A stretch of DNA of 64,000 nt from Acidovorax sp. Leaf191 (GCF_001424425.1 NZ_LMPT01000022.1:345260-409259); one strand, 5' to 3'; numbered from the stretch's first letter, positions 53,163-62,823 are shown. The notes: generated from the sequence alone by a model not told the origin. A program made the numbers and translations.

Positions 53163-54308
53163 TTTATTTCAATCAGGTAATATAATAAGCACAAAGTATT
53201 GCCCAACCGACATAAGCAGCGGCAGGAAAATAAATCAATACTACAAATTTGATGAAGCCGCAAAAATGAAAATCAAATGAAACGATCCACACGGATCGTT
53301 CTTGTTATTTGGCATTCCATTCGTACGCGCGATTACAAACCAGCCCAAATAGCTAAAACCCCCATGCGCCAGAGTTGCCAAGCATTTGCAAATCGCTGGC
53401 GGCAGGCTTTGCGCAAGAGATGGTCAAAGCCGTTGAATCGAGGTTTGAAGCATTGAAAATAAACTGCATGAACGCTGATTTCACGATGCATGGAGCCCCA
53501 TGGCTTTGCACTGCAGTTATTGTTGGAGCCTGCCCTGATTTGGGGGGGCTATCGTTACGGCACGATGAATCTGCTCTGGCCATCAACCACCCAACTGCCT
53601 GGCGCGCCGCACGTGACTGACGGCGACTTGCCACACCCGTGGGACTGAAAGCAATGGTCGAAATCATGAAACGCGAGCCGTTCCAACATGGCCAAGGCCA
53701 CCCGGACAGGATGGGCCATGACTGCATGCCGTGCAGGTTCAGAAAATTCAACGAGGCGGTCAAGGATGGAGCGATTCAACAACCGTGATTCAACAAGAAA
53801 GTGAATTATCTTTGTGGACCGGATGCCGCAAATTCCAAAAAGACGCCATCAACACAACAATGTGCTGATGAGAACGATTGCAACAGGCATTTTTTTTGAA
53901 AAAACACTTTTAGCTGAATAAACCAAGTGCAACGGCATATTGTTTTGCAATACCGCGCAACAGGATTTCAGTTGTTCGTGACTCCCTGCCGCCGCAGCTT
54001 CTACCAAATGCAGGCACACGGCAGGAGTGATTGCAGCGTTCCGCCAGCAAGCCGTGCCAGCACTGATGGAACTCGGTTGAACTGCTGCCGGCGCGCAGGG
54101 CAGCGCCATCCCACGCGAGGGCGTGGACAACGTCAGCAGTGAATGGCACGCAGCCGTCCTGGCGCACGCAATCTGGCACCACTTTGTGTTGTTCAACAAG
54201 TGTCCAGCCCGGAGCGCATGGGGGCTGTGCGCACACAGGGGACAGCAATCGCCGCGCAGCACTGCACAATGGGCGTTCTCCCTTCGCACACCCAGTAACG
54301 CCCAGCGC
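53163..54308. other. 1.1-kb lower-GC stretch without a convincing gene
   Basis: The region between the adhesin and the PAS-GAF-GGDEF gene is visibly richer in A and T, especially at 53163-53350. It holds the presumed adhesin promoter (minus strand TTGGGC at 53206-53201, TATATT at 53184-53179, spacing 16), a hairpin at 53281-53300 and short open frames on both strands (for example 53353-53763 minus, 53375-53620 plus) whose translations look non-coding. It may contain a decayed gene. Confidence 0.5.
53281..53300. terminator. hairpin upstream of the adhesin gene
   Basis: AACGATCC-ACAC-GGATCGTT, an 8-bp perfect stem followed by CTTGTTATTT on the plus strand. It could be a terminator or a regulatory site. 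Confidence 0.35.
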
Positions 54309-55682
54309 ATGCAAAGCATCTCCTCCGTGAATGTCGTCGATCTGTTGCTGGACGCGGTCTGCATCGTCCAGCCGGACAGCACCATCGTTTTCGTGAGCCC
54401 GGCGTTCGAGCGCATCTTCGGCTACACCCCGCAGGAAGCGGTCGGGCTGCGCATGCTCGACCTGGTGCACCCCGAGGACCTGCCCACCACCAGCCAGCAG
54501 GCGCAGCGTGTGATGGACGGCCAATTGCAGCTGCAGTTCGAAAACCGCTACGTGCGCAAGGACGGCAGCGTGGCCCACATCCGCTGGACGGCCCGCTGGT
54601 TGCCCGACCGGCAGGTGCGCCTGGCGGTGGCGCACGACATCACGGAGCGCAAGTTCACCGAGTCCATGCAATCGGCGATCTATGAAATCTCCGAAGCCGC
54701 GCATGCCGCGCGCACGCTGGAGTCGCTGTTCCAGCGCATCCACGAGATCGTGGGCGTGCTGCTGCATGCAGCGCACTTTTCGGTGGCGCTGTACGACGCG
54801 GGCAGCGATACGCTGAGCTTTCCATACCACGTGCATCCCGGCGACGCACCCGCATCTGCGGCGCCGGCGCCCGTGTCCGAAGAGCAGATCCGGCTGTGCC
54901 GCGAGGTCATCCACACCGGCACCACCCTGCTCATCACCCCCGATACCCACCGCGTCCTCCCCACGCCGCAACCCGCGCCGGGCGCCCCGCTCTACTGGCT
55001 GGCCGTGCCGCTGTCCACCCAGAACGGCGTGCTGGGCGCGCTCGTGCTGCAAAGCTACAGCGACCAAGGGCGGTACACCCACAAGGACAAGGAGCTGCTG
55101 CAGTTCGTGTCGACCCAGGTGGCGGCAGCCATCGAGCGCAAGCAGATGCACGAGCGTCTCGAACGCATGGCGCAGTACGACCAGCTCACCCAGTTGCCCA
55201 ACCGGCAGCTGTTTCTGGACCGCCTGGGCACGGCACTGGCCCGCGCGCGGCGGGACGACCGCCTGCTGTCGCTGCTGTTCATCGACCTGGACCGCTTCAA
55301 GGACGTCAACGACACCCTGGGCCATGCGATGGGGGACCTGTTGCTGCAGCGGGTGGCGCAGCGCCTGCAAGGCTGCGTGCGCGGCTCCGACACCGTGGCA
55401 CGCCTGGGCGGCGACGAGTTCGTGGTGCTGCTGGAGTCCGGCCACGCGAGCGACCACGCCAGTGCCGTGGCAGGCAAGATTCTGGCGGCGTTTGGTGACG
55501 CCTTCGACCTGGGCGGCCACAGCGTGGCCATGCAGCCGAGCATCGGCATAGCCGTCTACCCCAAGCACGGCACGGACGCCCACCTGCTGCTGACCCATGC
55601 GGACGAGGCCATGTACATGGCCAAGAAAAACGGGGGCAACCAGGTGTGCGTCGCGGTACAGCACCATATGGCCGCGCCGTGA
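54309..55682 (+). CDS. PAS-GAF diguanylate cyclase
   Basis: A 457-residue cytoplasmic protein. A PAS domain covers about residues 5-115 (FVSPAFERIFGYTPQEAVG ... HDITERK). A GAF domain spans about 130-285 (LAVPLSTQNGVLGALVLQS). A GGDEF domain follows with LTQLPNRQLFLDRL and an intact LGGDEF loop. The RxxD inhibitory site (RGSD) is present, so an active, product-regulated cyclase is expected. The ATG at 54309 (MQSISSVNVV) begins at the PAS domain; the frame runs 62 codons further upstream without domain content. Adjacent to the adhesin locus but divergent; a link through cyclic-di-GMP control of biofilm is inference. Confidence 0.88.
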   Translation: MQSISSVNVVDLLLDAVCIVQPDSTIVFVSPAFERIFGYTPQEAVGLRMLDLVHPEDLPTTSQQAQRVMDGQLQLQFENRYVRKDGSVAHIRWTARWLPDRQVRLAVAHDITERKFTESMQSAIYEISEAAHAARTLESLFQRIHEIVGVLLHAAHFSVALYDAGSDTLSFPYHVHPGDAPASAAPAPVSEEQIRLCREVIHTGTTLLITPDTHRVLPTPQPAPGAPLYWLAVPLSTQNGVLGALVLQSYSDQGRYTHKDKELLQFVSTQVAAAIERKQMHERLERMAQYDQLTQLPNRQLFLDRLGTALARARRDDRLLSLLFIDLDRFKDVNDTLGHAMGDLLLQRVAQRLQGCVRGSDTVARLGGDEFVVLLESGHASDHASAVAGKILAAFGDAFDLGGHSVAMQPSIGIAVYPKHGTDAHLLLTHADEAMYMAKKNGGNQVCVAVQHHMAAP

Positions 55683-55946
55683 CCCGCGTGAATCACCGGC
55701 TCGCCCGCAGTGGCGCGCCCATTGACGCTGCCTGCAAACGGGGTCCAGCCCTTGGCACTACCGGCCCCGCCACGCCACGTTGCCCGCCGCCTCCCGGTGT
55801 CGACATCCGAATCCATATGGCCCTGCGCTGCCTAGGGTGGCTGCAAGGCACTCCCACGGCACAATCGGCAGCGGGCTGAAAGTCCGCACACCCTCCCCGG
55901 CTCCGGGCCGGCGCATCCCCACAAGCTCCCACAACCACGCACGACC

Positions 55947-56414
55947 ATGCTCTACAACGCCCTCAAGCTCGCTCACATCCTGTCCATCATCGTGTGGATC
56001 GGCGGCATGGTCTTCGCCCATTTCTTCCTGCGCCCCGCTGCCCAATCGCTGGAGCCGCCGCAACGACTGCGCTTGATGCACGACGTGCTGCAGCGCTTTC
56101 TGGCGGCCGTGACGGTGGCGGTCGTGGTGGCGCTCGCCAGCGGGCTCTGGATGATCGGCCGGGTGGCCAAGCAGACGGTGCAGTCCGGCGGCGCCTTTGC
56201 GATGCCGCTCGACTGGACGATCATGGCCACGCTGGGCATCGTGATGATGGCCATCTTCGGCCACATCCGCTTCGCACTGTTCAAGCGCCTGCAACGCGCG
56301 GTGGCAGCGTCCGACTGGCCCGCGGGCGGCCAGGCCATGGCCAGCATCCGCCAGTGGGTGGGGGTGAACCTGGCGCTGGGCGTGGTGATCGTGGTCGTCA
56401 CCGTGCTGCTGTAG
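55947..56414 (+). CDS. CopD-domain membrane protein
   Basis: A 155-residue protein with four hydrophobic segments (about residues 5-28, 50-72, 88-107 and 133-153). It starts MLYNALKLAHILSIIVWIGG, the pattern of the CopD/YchH-like family, with a conserved His in the first helix. Some members are linked to copper resistance, others have unknown function. No copper genes are near, so only the family is called. Confidence 0.78.
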   Translation: MLYNALKLAHILSIIVWIGGMVFAHFFLRPAAQSLEPPQRLRLMHDVLQRFLAAVTVAVVVALASGLWMIGRVAKQTVQSGGAFAMPLDWTIMATLGIVMMAIFGHIRFALFKRLQRAVAASDWPAGGQAMASIRQWVGVNLALGVVIVVVTVLL

Positions 56415-56751
56415 CGCAGCACCAGGCATCATGTCCGCTGCGGGCGACATGGGGCTGCGCGCACAAAAACGCGGGCGCTGCCAGGCGGCCCCAAGGTTCA
56501 CCCACACAAGTGGCGGACAAGCTCTCTGCTGACATACCCCGGCCTTGCGGGTCCTCTACCATCGGGGATTCACAAACCTGATCCCTGTCTTTTTGAAGCC
56601 GCGCGGGCACCGGCCCCGGTGGCATGCACGCTGGCGCGCAGATATGCAGCACACGGTGCCGCAAAGCCGCACAGCCCCGTAGCGCACAGCCCCGACGTTC
56701 GGACTGATATCGCCAAAAAGACACGCGACGGGTGCCAAGGAGCCCTGCTAC
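56415..56751. other. intergenic gap without recognised feature
   Basis: 337 bases between the CopD-like gene and the ABC exporter gene. No open frame, clear hairpin or promoter stands out apart from the AAGGAG ribosome site at about 56737 for the next gene. Confidence 0.5.
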
Positions 56752-58581
56752 GTGTTCAAGTATTTCGAAAGCCGAATTTCTCCCTACCCTCCCGCTGAAC
56801 CCCATTTGCCCCCGAAGGACTTCATGGCCTTCGTGTGGGACGGCACGCGCGGCGTGCGCGGCTACGTCGTGGCGATGGCGGCCCTCTCTGCGGCGATCGC
56901 CGTGTTCGAGGCGCTGCTGTTCGCCGTGCTCGGGCACGTGGTCGACTGGCTGTCCACCGTGGCGCCGGCCGCGCTGTGGGACGAGCGCAAGGGTGCCATC
57001 CTGGGCATCGTCGCACTGCTGATGGGCACGCTGGTGCTGGTGTCGCTGCAAACCAGCCTCAAGCACCAGGCGCTGGCCATCAACTTCCCGCTGCGCCTGC
57101 GCTGGAACTTCCACCGCCTGATGCTGGGCCAGAGCATGGCCTTCTATGCCGATGAGTTCGCAGGCCGCATCACCACCAAGATCATGCAGACCGCGCTGGC
57201 GGTGCGCGACATGATCTTCACCACGACCGATGTGGTGATCGGCATGGGCATCTACCTGGCCACCATCCTCATCCTGCTGGCAGGTTTCGATGCGCGCCTG
57301 ATCGTGCCCTTCGCGGTGTGGATCGTGGCCTACGGCCTGGCCTGCTGGTACTTCGTGCCCCGCCTGGGCAAGGTCGGCAAGGCGCAGGCCGATGCGCGAT
57401 CGGTGATGACCGGGCGCATCACCGATGCCTACACCAACATCGCCACCGTCAAGCTCTTCTCGCACACGCGGCGCGAGTCGGAGTTTGCACGTGCGGCCAT
57501 GGATGCCTTCAAGCTCACGGGCTACGCGCAGATGCGCCTGGTGAGCCGGTTCGAGATCGTGAACCAGGCCCTGGTGGTAGCCATGATCCTGGGCGCTTGC
57601 GGCACGGCATTGTGGCTGTGGACGCAGGGCCAGGTGGGCGCAGGCGCGGTGGCCGCCGTCATCGCCATGACGCTGCGCGTCTCCGGCCATGCCCACTGGG
57701 TGATGTGGGAGATGACCACGCTGTTCGAGAGCGTCGGCACCATCCAGGACGGCATCAACACGCTGACCAAGCCGCGCACCGTGGTGGATGCACCCGACGC
57801 GCAGCCCCTGCAGGTGACCCAAGGCCAGGTGCACTTCGACAATGTGAGCTTTGCCTACGGCAACGGCCGCCCCGTCATCGACCAGCTTCAACTCACGATC
57901 CGGCCCGGCGAGAAGATCGGCCTCATCGGCCGGTCCGGCGCGGGCAAGTCCACGCTGGTGAACCTGCTGCTGCGCTTTCATGACGTGCGCGCCGGCCGGG
58001 TGCTGATCGACGGCCAGGACATCGCCCATGTGACGCAGGACAGCCTGCGCCGCAACATCGGCATGGTCACACAGGACACGTCGCTGCTACACCGCTCGAT
58101 GCGCGACAACATCCTGTACGGCCGTCCTGATGCGACGGAAGAAGACATGCATGCCGCAGCGCAACGCGCCGAGGCCGCCGAGTTCATCGAGAACCTGAGC
58201 GACCTGCACGGGCGCTCCGGTTACGACGCCCAGGTGGGCGAGCGCGGCGTGAAACTGTCGGGCGGGCAGCGCCAGCGCGTGGCCATTGCGCGCGTGATGC
58301 TCAAGGACGCGCCCATACTGCTGCTGGACGAAGCCACCAGCGCGCTCGACTCCGAGGTCGAAGCCGCCATCCAGCAAAGCCTGGACGGCCTGATGCAAGG
58401 CAAGACCGTGATCGCCATTGCACACCGCCTGTCCACCATCGCGGCCATGGACCGGCTCATCGTGCTGGATGCCGGCCGCATCGTGGAGGAAGGCACCCAC
58501 GCGCAACTGCTGGCGCAAGGCGGCGTGTACGCGCGGCTGTGGGGCCACCAGAGCGGCGGGTTCCTGGGCGAGGAGGAGTAG
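56752..58581 (+). CDS. ABC exporter, fused permease and ATPase (MsbA/AtmHMT type)
   Basis: A 609-residue half-transporter. Six membrane segments lie in about residues 35-320. The ATPase has Walker A GRSGAGKST (about residues 393-401), signature LSGGQRQRVAIAR, Walker B ILLLDEATSALD and the H-loop AHRLST. A GTG start at 56752 is chosen because AAGGAG lies 10 bases upstream and no ATG is in frame before the first helix. As a homodimer it would export a lipid, peptide or conjugate; substrate unknown. No adaptor or outer membrane gene is nearby. Confidence 0.9.
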   Translation: MFKYFESRISPYPPAEPHLPPKDFMAFVWDGTRGVRGYVVAMAALSAAIAVFEALLFAVLGHVVDWLSTVAPAALWDERKGAILGIVALLMGTLVLVSLQTSLKHQALAINFPLRLRWNFHRLMLGQSMAFYADEFAGRITTKIMQTALAVRDMIFTTTDVVIGMGIYLATILILLAGFDARLIVPFAVWIVAYGLACWYFVPRLGKVGKAQADARSVMTGRITDAYTNIATVKLFSHTRRESEFARAAMDAFKLTGYAQMRLVSRFEIVNQALVVAMILGACGTALWLWTQGQVGAGAVAAVIAMTLRVSGHAHWVMWEMTTLFESVGTIQDGINTLTKPRTVVDAPDAQPLQVTQGQVHFDNVSFAYGNGRPVIDQLQLTIRPGEKIGLIGRSGAGKSTLVNLLLRFHDVRAGRVLIDGQDIAHVTQDSLRRNIGMVTQDTSLLHRSMRDNILYGRPDATEEDMHAAAQRAEAAEFIENLSDLHGRSGYDAQVGERGVKLSGGQRQRVAIARVMLKDAPILLLDEATSALDSEVEAAIQQSLDGLMQGKTVIAIAHRLSTIAAMDRLIVLDAGRIVEEGTHAQLLAQGGVYARLWGHQSGGFLGEEE

Positions 58582-58730
58582 GCCCCTCAAGGCGCTGAGC
58601 GCCTCCCCCACCTGGGGGTCGCACCTGTGGCGCGGAAAGGTGCGACGCGCGTCCATCCTGCTGGCGCCCTTCCCTGTCGCACAGGACCTACAGCATGGCC
58701 ACATGGCCCCGCAGCGGCCGCAATCTGCAT

Positions 58731-58785
58731 GAAAATGGCCGTCACCGCTTGCTCATCAAGCGCAAACAGCTATCAAAAACATAGC
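58731..58785. repeat. dispersed palindrome upstream of the small DNA-binding gene
   Basis: CGCTTGCTCATCAAGCG core at 58746-58762, with GAAAATGGCCGTCAC on the left and CAGCTATCAAAAACATAG on the right. The best-preserved copy in the window beside the one at 34.7 kb. Confidence 0.65.
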
Positions 58786-58812
58786 AAATCATTACCCACG
58801 TCCATCTTCACC

Positions 58813-59121
58813 ATGACGTCTGCCACCCCCATCATCCCCCTTGCCATGCCTATGCCCATCCCCACCGGCGACCAGCTCAAGGCCAGCCGCACCGCCGCCG
58901 GGCTCAGCCAGGCGCAGGCCGCGGAACTGATGGGTTACCCGCTGCAGACCGGCAGCCGGGGCGGCGTGCAGTCGCGCACCTGGCAGGCGCTCGAAAGCGC
59001 GACCGACGAGCGCAACATGCAGGGGCCCGCGTACGCCATGTTCCTGCTGCTCACGGGGCAGCACCCCGACTACGTGCTGGCCCGGCGCGCCGGCGCGGCC
59101 CACCCTGCAGACGCGCCATAA
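58813..59121 (+). CDS. small helix-turn-helix-like protein
   Basis: A 102-residue protein with TGDQLKASRTAAGLSQAQAAEL, the first helices of an Xre/Cro fold. An unusual insert (MGYPLQTGSRGGVQ) precedes SRTWQALESATDERNMQG. It may be a phage-like or conserved hypothetical regulator. The start ATG at 58813 is preferred because earlier in-frame codons run through the palindrome. Its stop overlaps the A-run of the downstream terminator. Function unknown. Confidence 0.6.
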   Translation: MTSATPIIPLAMPMPIPTGDQLKASRTAAGLSQAQAAELMGYPLQTGSRGGVQSRTWQALESATDERNMQGPAYAMFLLLTGQHPDYVLARRAGAAHPADAP

Positions 59122-59152
59122 AAAAAGCGGAATGGCCCGAAGACCATTCCGC
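59120..59152 (-). terminator. Rho-independent terminator of the minus-strand lactonase-Bug operon
   Basis: Perfect 9-bp stem GCGGAATGG/CCATTCCGC with an 8-base loop. On the minus strand it is followed by seven T's. It lies 40 bases past the Bug gene stop. Confidence 0.82.
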
Positions 59153-59191
59153 AACCTACTTACAGGGAGATCGCTGAAAAGTGCTGGTGGC

Positions 59192-60184
59192 TCAGTCCAC
59201 CTTGATGTTGGCGGCCTTGATCACCTGGGCCCACTTGTCTACCTCGGCCTTCTGGAACGTGGCGATCTGGGCGGTGGTCATGTCGGCAGGCTCCATGCCG
59301 AAGCCCTTCAGGCGGGTCTGCATGTCGGGCTGGGCCAGGATCTTGCGGATCTCGTCATGCAGGCGCGTGACGATGGGCGCCGGGGTGTTGGCCGGCGCGA
59401 AGATCGCCTGCCACGATTGCACCTGAAAGTCCGCCAGGCCGTTCACGCCCGACTCTGCCACCGTGGGCACGTCGGGCATCGACGCCAGGCGCTTGGGCGA
59501 GGTCACCGCGATGGCGCGCAGCTTGCCGCTCTGGATGTGCGGGGCGGCGACCACGGTGGTGTCGAACATCATGTCGACCTGGCCGCTGATCACGTCCTGG
59601 ATGGCCGGGCCGCTGCCCTTGTACGGGATGTGCGTGAACTTCACGCCCGACTTGTAGGCCAGCAGTTCCACGGCCAGATGCTGCGAGCTGCCGGTGCCTG
59701 CAGACGCGGACGACAGGCCGCCTTCCTTGCCCTTGGCCGCGGCCAGCACGTCCTTGAGCGTCTTGTGCGGGCTGTTGGCCGACACCACCAGCACCACCGG
59801 GTTGGTGCCGATCAGCGTGACGGGGCTGAACGACTTGATGGGGTCGTAGCCCAGCTTGGGGTACAGGCTCACGTTGATGGCGTGCGAGCTCACGGTGCCG
59901 CCCAGCAGCGTGTAGCCGTCGGGCGCGGCACGTGCCGCGGCTTCCGAGCCGATGCTGCCGGCCGCGCCGCCCTTGTTCTCGACCACGACGGTGGTCCCGA
60001 GGGCCGTGCCCAGCTGCTGGCCGATCAGGCGGCCCAGCGTGTCGGTGGTGCCGCCTGCGGCAAACGGCACGACGTAGCTGATGGTCTTGCCGGTGGGCCA
60101 GGTACCCTGGGCCGCGGCCGGCATGGCGGTGAGGCCCACAGCGGCGGCCAGAGCGGCCGTGTGGATGAGGGTTCTGCGTTGCAT
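59192..60184 (-). CDS. Bug/TctC-family periplasmic solute-binding protein
   Basis: A 330-residue protein with a signal peptide (about 25 residues, ending AMPAAA-QG). The Bug fold motifs follow: YVVPFAAGGTTDTLGRLIG, VVVENKGGAAGSIG, PDGYTLLGG, PYKGSGPAIQDVISGQVD and LDDE-like LHDEIRKILA near the end. Bug proteins bind carboxylates for TTT uptake or signalling. The TctA/TctB membrane parts are not in the window. It is the last gene of a minus-strand group after two lactonases; a sugar acid is a plausible ligand. Confidence 0.88.
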   Translation of the reverse strand: MQRRTLIHTAALAAAVGLTAMPAAAQGTWPTGKTISYVVPFAAGGTTDTLGRLIGQQLGTALGTTVVVENKGGAAGSIGSEAAARAAPDGYTLLGGTVSSHAINVSLYPKLGYDPIKSFSPVTLIGTNPVVLVVSANSPHKTLKDVLAAAKGKEGGLSSASAGTGSSQHLAVELLAYKSGVKFTHIPYKGSGPAIQDVISGQVDMMFDTTVVAAPHIQSGKLRAIAVTSPKRLASMPDVPTVAESGVNGLADFQVQSWQAIFAPANTPAPIVTRLHDEIRKILAQPDMQTRLKGFGMEPADMTTAQIATFQKAEVDKWAQVIKAANIKVD

Positions 60185-60269
60185 GGAAAGTCTCCTGGTT
60201 TGTGGATGATGGGATGAAACGGGTGGAATGAGGGGCTGGGCCCAGGGCCAGGCAGGCGCGCGATGGCGC

Positions 60270-61376
60270 CTAGACGGCGCCCCGCGTCTCCACGTACAGC
60301 GCGTAGACGGAATGGCTGCTGGCCATGAACAGGCGGTTTTTCTTGGGCCCGCCGAACACCAGGTTGGCGCAGCGCTCGGGCAGGCGGATGTGGCCGATGG
60401 GCTTGCCCGCGGGGTTGAACACCATCACGCCGTCGAGGTCGGCCGCACTGGCGCTGGGCGAGCCATTGCTGCCCCAGCCGCACCACAGGTTGCCGTCCTC
60501 GTCGCACTTGATGCCGTCGAGCGCGCCCGGGCCACCGGCGTCGATGTGCACGCGCTTGTTGGCAAGGCGTGCGCCGGTGCCCACATCAAACGCCCAGACC
60601 AAGCGGTTCGGTTGCGCGCGGCCTTCGACGATGTACAGGCGTTTTTCGTCGGGCGAGAAGCACAGGCCGTTGGGGCCGGCCAGGTCATTCAGCACCAGCT
60701 CGGTCTTGCCGCTGCTCGGGTCGATGCGGTAGACGGAATGCGGCAGCTCGGCCGCGGCCTTGTCGCCCTCCCAATGGCCGCCGATGCCGAACGGCGGGTC
60801 GGTGAACCAGATCGAGCCGTCGCTCTTGCAGACGATGTCGTTGGGCGAGTTCAGGCGCTTGCCGTTGAAGCCGTCGGACAGCACGGTGATGCTGCCGTCG
60901 TATTCGGTGCGGGTCACGCGGCGCGTGAGGTGCTCGCACACCAGCAGGCGGCCCTGCCGGTCGCGCGCCAGGCCGTTCGAGAAATTGGCCGGGTGGCGGA
61001 ACACGCCTGTCTGGCCTGTGGCCTCGTCCCAGCGGACGATGCGGTTGTTGGGGATGTCAGAGAACAGCAGGTAGCGGCCGTCGCCCACCCACACAGGGCC
61101 CTCCACCCAGCGAAAGCCGGTGGCGATCTGCTCCACGCTGCTGCTGAACAGGCGGTACTTGGCAAACGACGGGTCCAGCACCTGCACGGCCGGATCGGGG
61201 TAGCGCTGGTGGGGCTTGAAGTCGAAGGACTGGGCCTGCGCCAGGCCGCCGGTGCCTGCGGCGGCGGTGGCGGCGATGGCGCCGGCCATGAAGGCACGGC
61301 GCGAGGCCGGCGCTGCGGTGGGGGCCGTTGAGGCTGTGGGGTTGGAGGCCTGGTCGGTCTGTGGCTGCGGGCTCAT
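60270..61376 (-). CDS. SMP-30/gluconolactonase family protein with twin-arginine signal
   Basis: A 368-residue protein. The N-terminus has a twin-arginine type signal (SRRAFMAGAIAA, arginines 26-27), so it is likely exported folded to the periplasm. The rest is the six-bladed SMP-30 propeller with EGPVWVGDGRYLLFSDIPNNR, FSNGLARDRQGRLL, NSPNDIV and GPNGLCFSPDEKRLYIVE motifs. The conserved metal ligands (E, N, D) are in these motifs. Members hydrolyse sugar-acid lactones. The ATG at 61376 gives a normal pre-signal length. It follows the second lactonase by 67 bases. Confidence 0.84.
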   Translation of the reverse strand: MSPQPQTDQASNPTASTAPTAAPASRRAFMAGAIAATAAAGTGGLAQAQSFDFKPHQRYPDPAVQVLDPSFAKYRLFSSSVEQIATGFRWVEGPVWVGDGRYLLFSDIPNNRIVRWDEATGQTGVFRHPANFSNGLARDRQGRLLVCEHLTRRVTRTEYDGSITVLSDGFNGKRLNSPNDIVCKSDGSIWFTDPPFGIGGHWEGDKAAAELPHSVYRIDPSSGKTELVLNDLAGPNGLCFSPDEKRLYIVEGRAQPNRLVWAFDVGTGARLANKRVHIDAGGPGALDGIKCDEDGNLWCGWGSNGSPSASAADLDGVMVFNPAGKPIGHIRLPERCANLVFGGPKKNRLFMASSHSVYALYVETRGAV

Positions 61377-61443
61377 GCGGCGGTGTCTCCTCGGGTTGTC
61401 ATGGGGTTCGCTTCGGTGCCAGTGCGTTGTCGGACGCCGGGGC

Positions 61444-62550
61444 TCAGGGCAGGTCGACGATCTCGACCCAGTTGGGGTTCTTGCCCGCGGGCGCGCGCGT
61501 GGGCGCGCCGGGGATACCGGTGGCGGGGTCGATGGGGTGCAGCGACACCTGGTGCGACTCCTGCCCTGCGGCGATGAGGAAGCGGCCGGACGAGTCCACC
61601 GCAAAGCCGCGCGGGGATTTTTCGGTGGGCACCTGGCCCAGCGGCTGCAACTGGCCCGTGGCCGCATCGACCCGGAAGCTGCTGAGCGTGCTGGAGGTGC
61701 GCTCGGACGCATACAGCGTGCGGCCATCGGGCGACAGGTGCAGGTCGGCCGCCCACGGCTTGCCGGTAAAGCCGGCGGGCAGCGCACTGGCGCGCTGCAC
61801 CGAGCGCAGGCCACCGCGCGCAGCGTCGTAGGCCATCACGTGCACGGCGGCGTCCAGTTCGTTGAGCACGTACATGAAGCGCTGGCCCTTGTCCCACACG
61901 AAGTGGCGCGGGCCCGATTTCTCAGGCGCCACCGTGGTGAGGGCGGGCTCGTTCGCAGAAAGCTTGCCGGTTTCGGCATCGAAGCGCCAGGCCGACAGGT
62001 TGTCGCCGCCCAGGCTGGTGGCAAACACAAAGCGGTTGGTCGCGTCGGCGTGAATGGCGTGGGCGTTCGGTGCCGTCGGGATGAGCTGCTGCACCGCCCC
62101 CACCGCCCCGTCCTTGCCAATGCTGTTGACCGTGATCTTGTGGCCGGGGTAAGACGCCGCAAACAGCCAGCGCCCCGTGGCATCGGTGTCGATATTGGCC
62201 ATGCTGTCGGCCAGCGGGGCTTCGCCCAGCTTGCGCAGCTTGCCGCTGGCGGGATCGATCGCCAGGCTCACCACGCGAAAAGGCTGCGAGCGCAGCGCCA
62301 CATACAACACCCTCTTGTCCGGGCTCACAGACATGGGCATGGCCATACCGCCGACCGCCGTGGTGTCCACGGGCTTGAGCGCCGCGGCGCTGCGGTCCAG
62401 CTCATAGACCGACACGTCCTGGCTGTCGGCATTGGACACATAGACCCAGGTGGCGGCCCAGGCACCGGGGGTGGCCAGTGCGGCGCCCACGGCAAAGGCC
62501 AGCTGCGCCAGCCGTCCCGGACGGCGGTGGGTACGAAGTGCTGCGATCAT
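61444..62550 (-). CDS. lactonase family protein (6-phosphogluconolactonase-like propeller)
   Basis: A 368-residue seven-bladed propeller protein of the Pgl/YbhE class. A signal peptide of about 32 residues (ending GAWA-AT) suggests the periplasm, unlike cytoplasmic Pgl. Blade motifs include YVSNADSQDVSVYEL, MSVSPDKRVLYVALR, DATGRWLFAASY and DLHLSPDGRTLYASER. A GGATAGGA site precedes the ATG at 62550. First gene of the minus-strand group, divergent from the Bug-kdgD pair; it likely opens an aldonate or aldarate lactone before uptake. Confidence 0.82.
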   Translation of the reverse strand: MIAALRTHRRPGRLAQLAFAVGAALATPGAWAATWVYVSNADSQDVSVYELDRSAAALKPVDTTAVGGMAMPMSVSPDKRVLYVALRSQPFRVVSLAIDPASGKLRKLGEAPLADSMANIDTDATGRWLFAASYPGHKITVNSIGKDGAVGAVQQLIPTAPNAHAIHADATNRFVFATSLGGDNLSAWRFDAETGKLSANEPALTTVAPEKSGPRHFVWDKGQRFMYVLNELDAAVHVMAYDAARGGLRSVQRASALPAGFTGKPWAADLHLSPDGRTLYASERTSSTLSSFRVDAATGQLQPLGQVPTEKSPRGFAVDSSGRFLIAAGQESHQVSLHPIDPATGIPGAPTRAPAGKNPNWVEIVDLP

Positions 62551-62630
62551 TCCTATCCCCTTTGGTTGTTGCTTGCGTCCCGGCGTGGCCAGGCGTTGTT
62601 CGGCCGCGGTTCTTTGCATGCGGCGTCGGT

Positions 62631-62653
62631 TTGTTATATGTCGTCATACAACA
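62631..62653. promoter_or_regulatory. operator-like palindrome, site 1
   Basis: Arms TGTTATATG and CATACAACA separated by TCGT match at 8 of 9 positions when folded. It lies upstream of the minus-strand lactonase gene and resembles FadR/GntR-type operators. Confidence 0.5.
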
Positions 62654-62823
62654 TGGGCGCCATTGTGGCCCCACACATGCTGGGCATGACAAAGGGATTA
62701 CCCGAGGTTTTCAGCGATCCATCCAGCGCCTTTTCCCTCGACAGCACAGGGAAATTCGTCCCTGAAATATCAGTGATTACCCTGATTTTTTACGGGTAAA
62801 CCCGTGGTTTGAGGGATTGATCA

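Noticed and set aside
53179..53206. Adhesin promoter on the minus strand (TTGGGC, TATATT)
   Set aside because: Spacing is acceptable but it would leave a leader of about ten bases, too short for a normal ribosome site, so it is mentioned but not listed as a promoter.
53353..53763. 136-codon minus-strand frame in the lower-GC gap
   Set aside because: Cys/Ser/Trp-rich translation without recognisable pattern; no ribosome site; overlapping plus-strand frame equally unconvincing.
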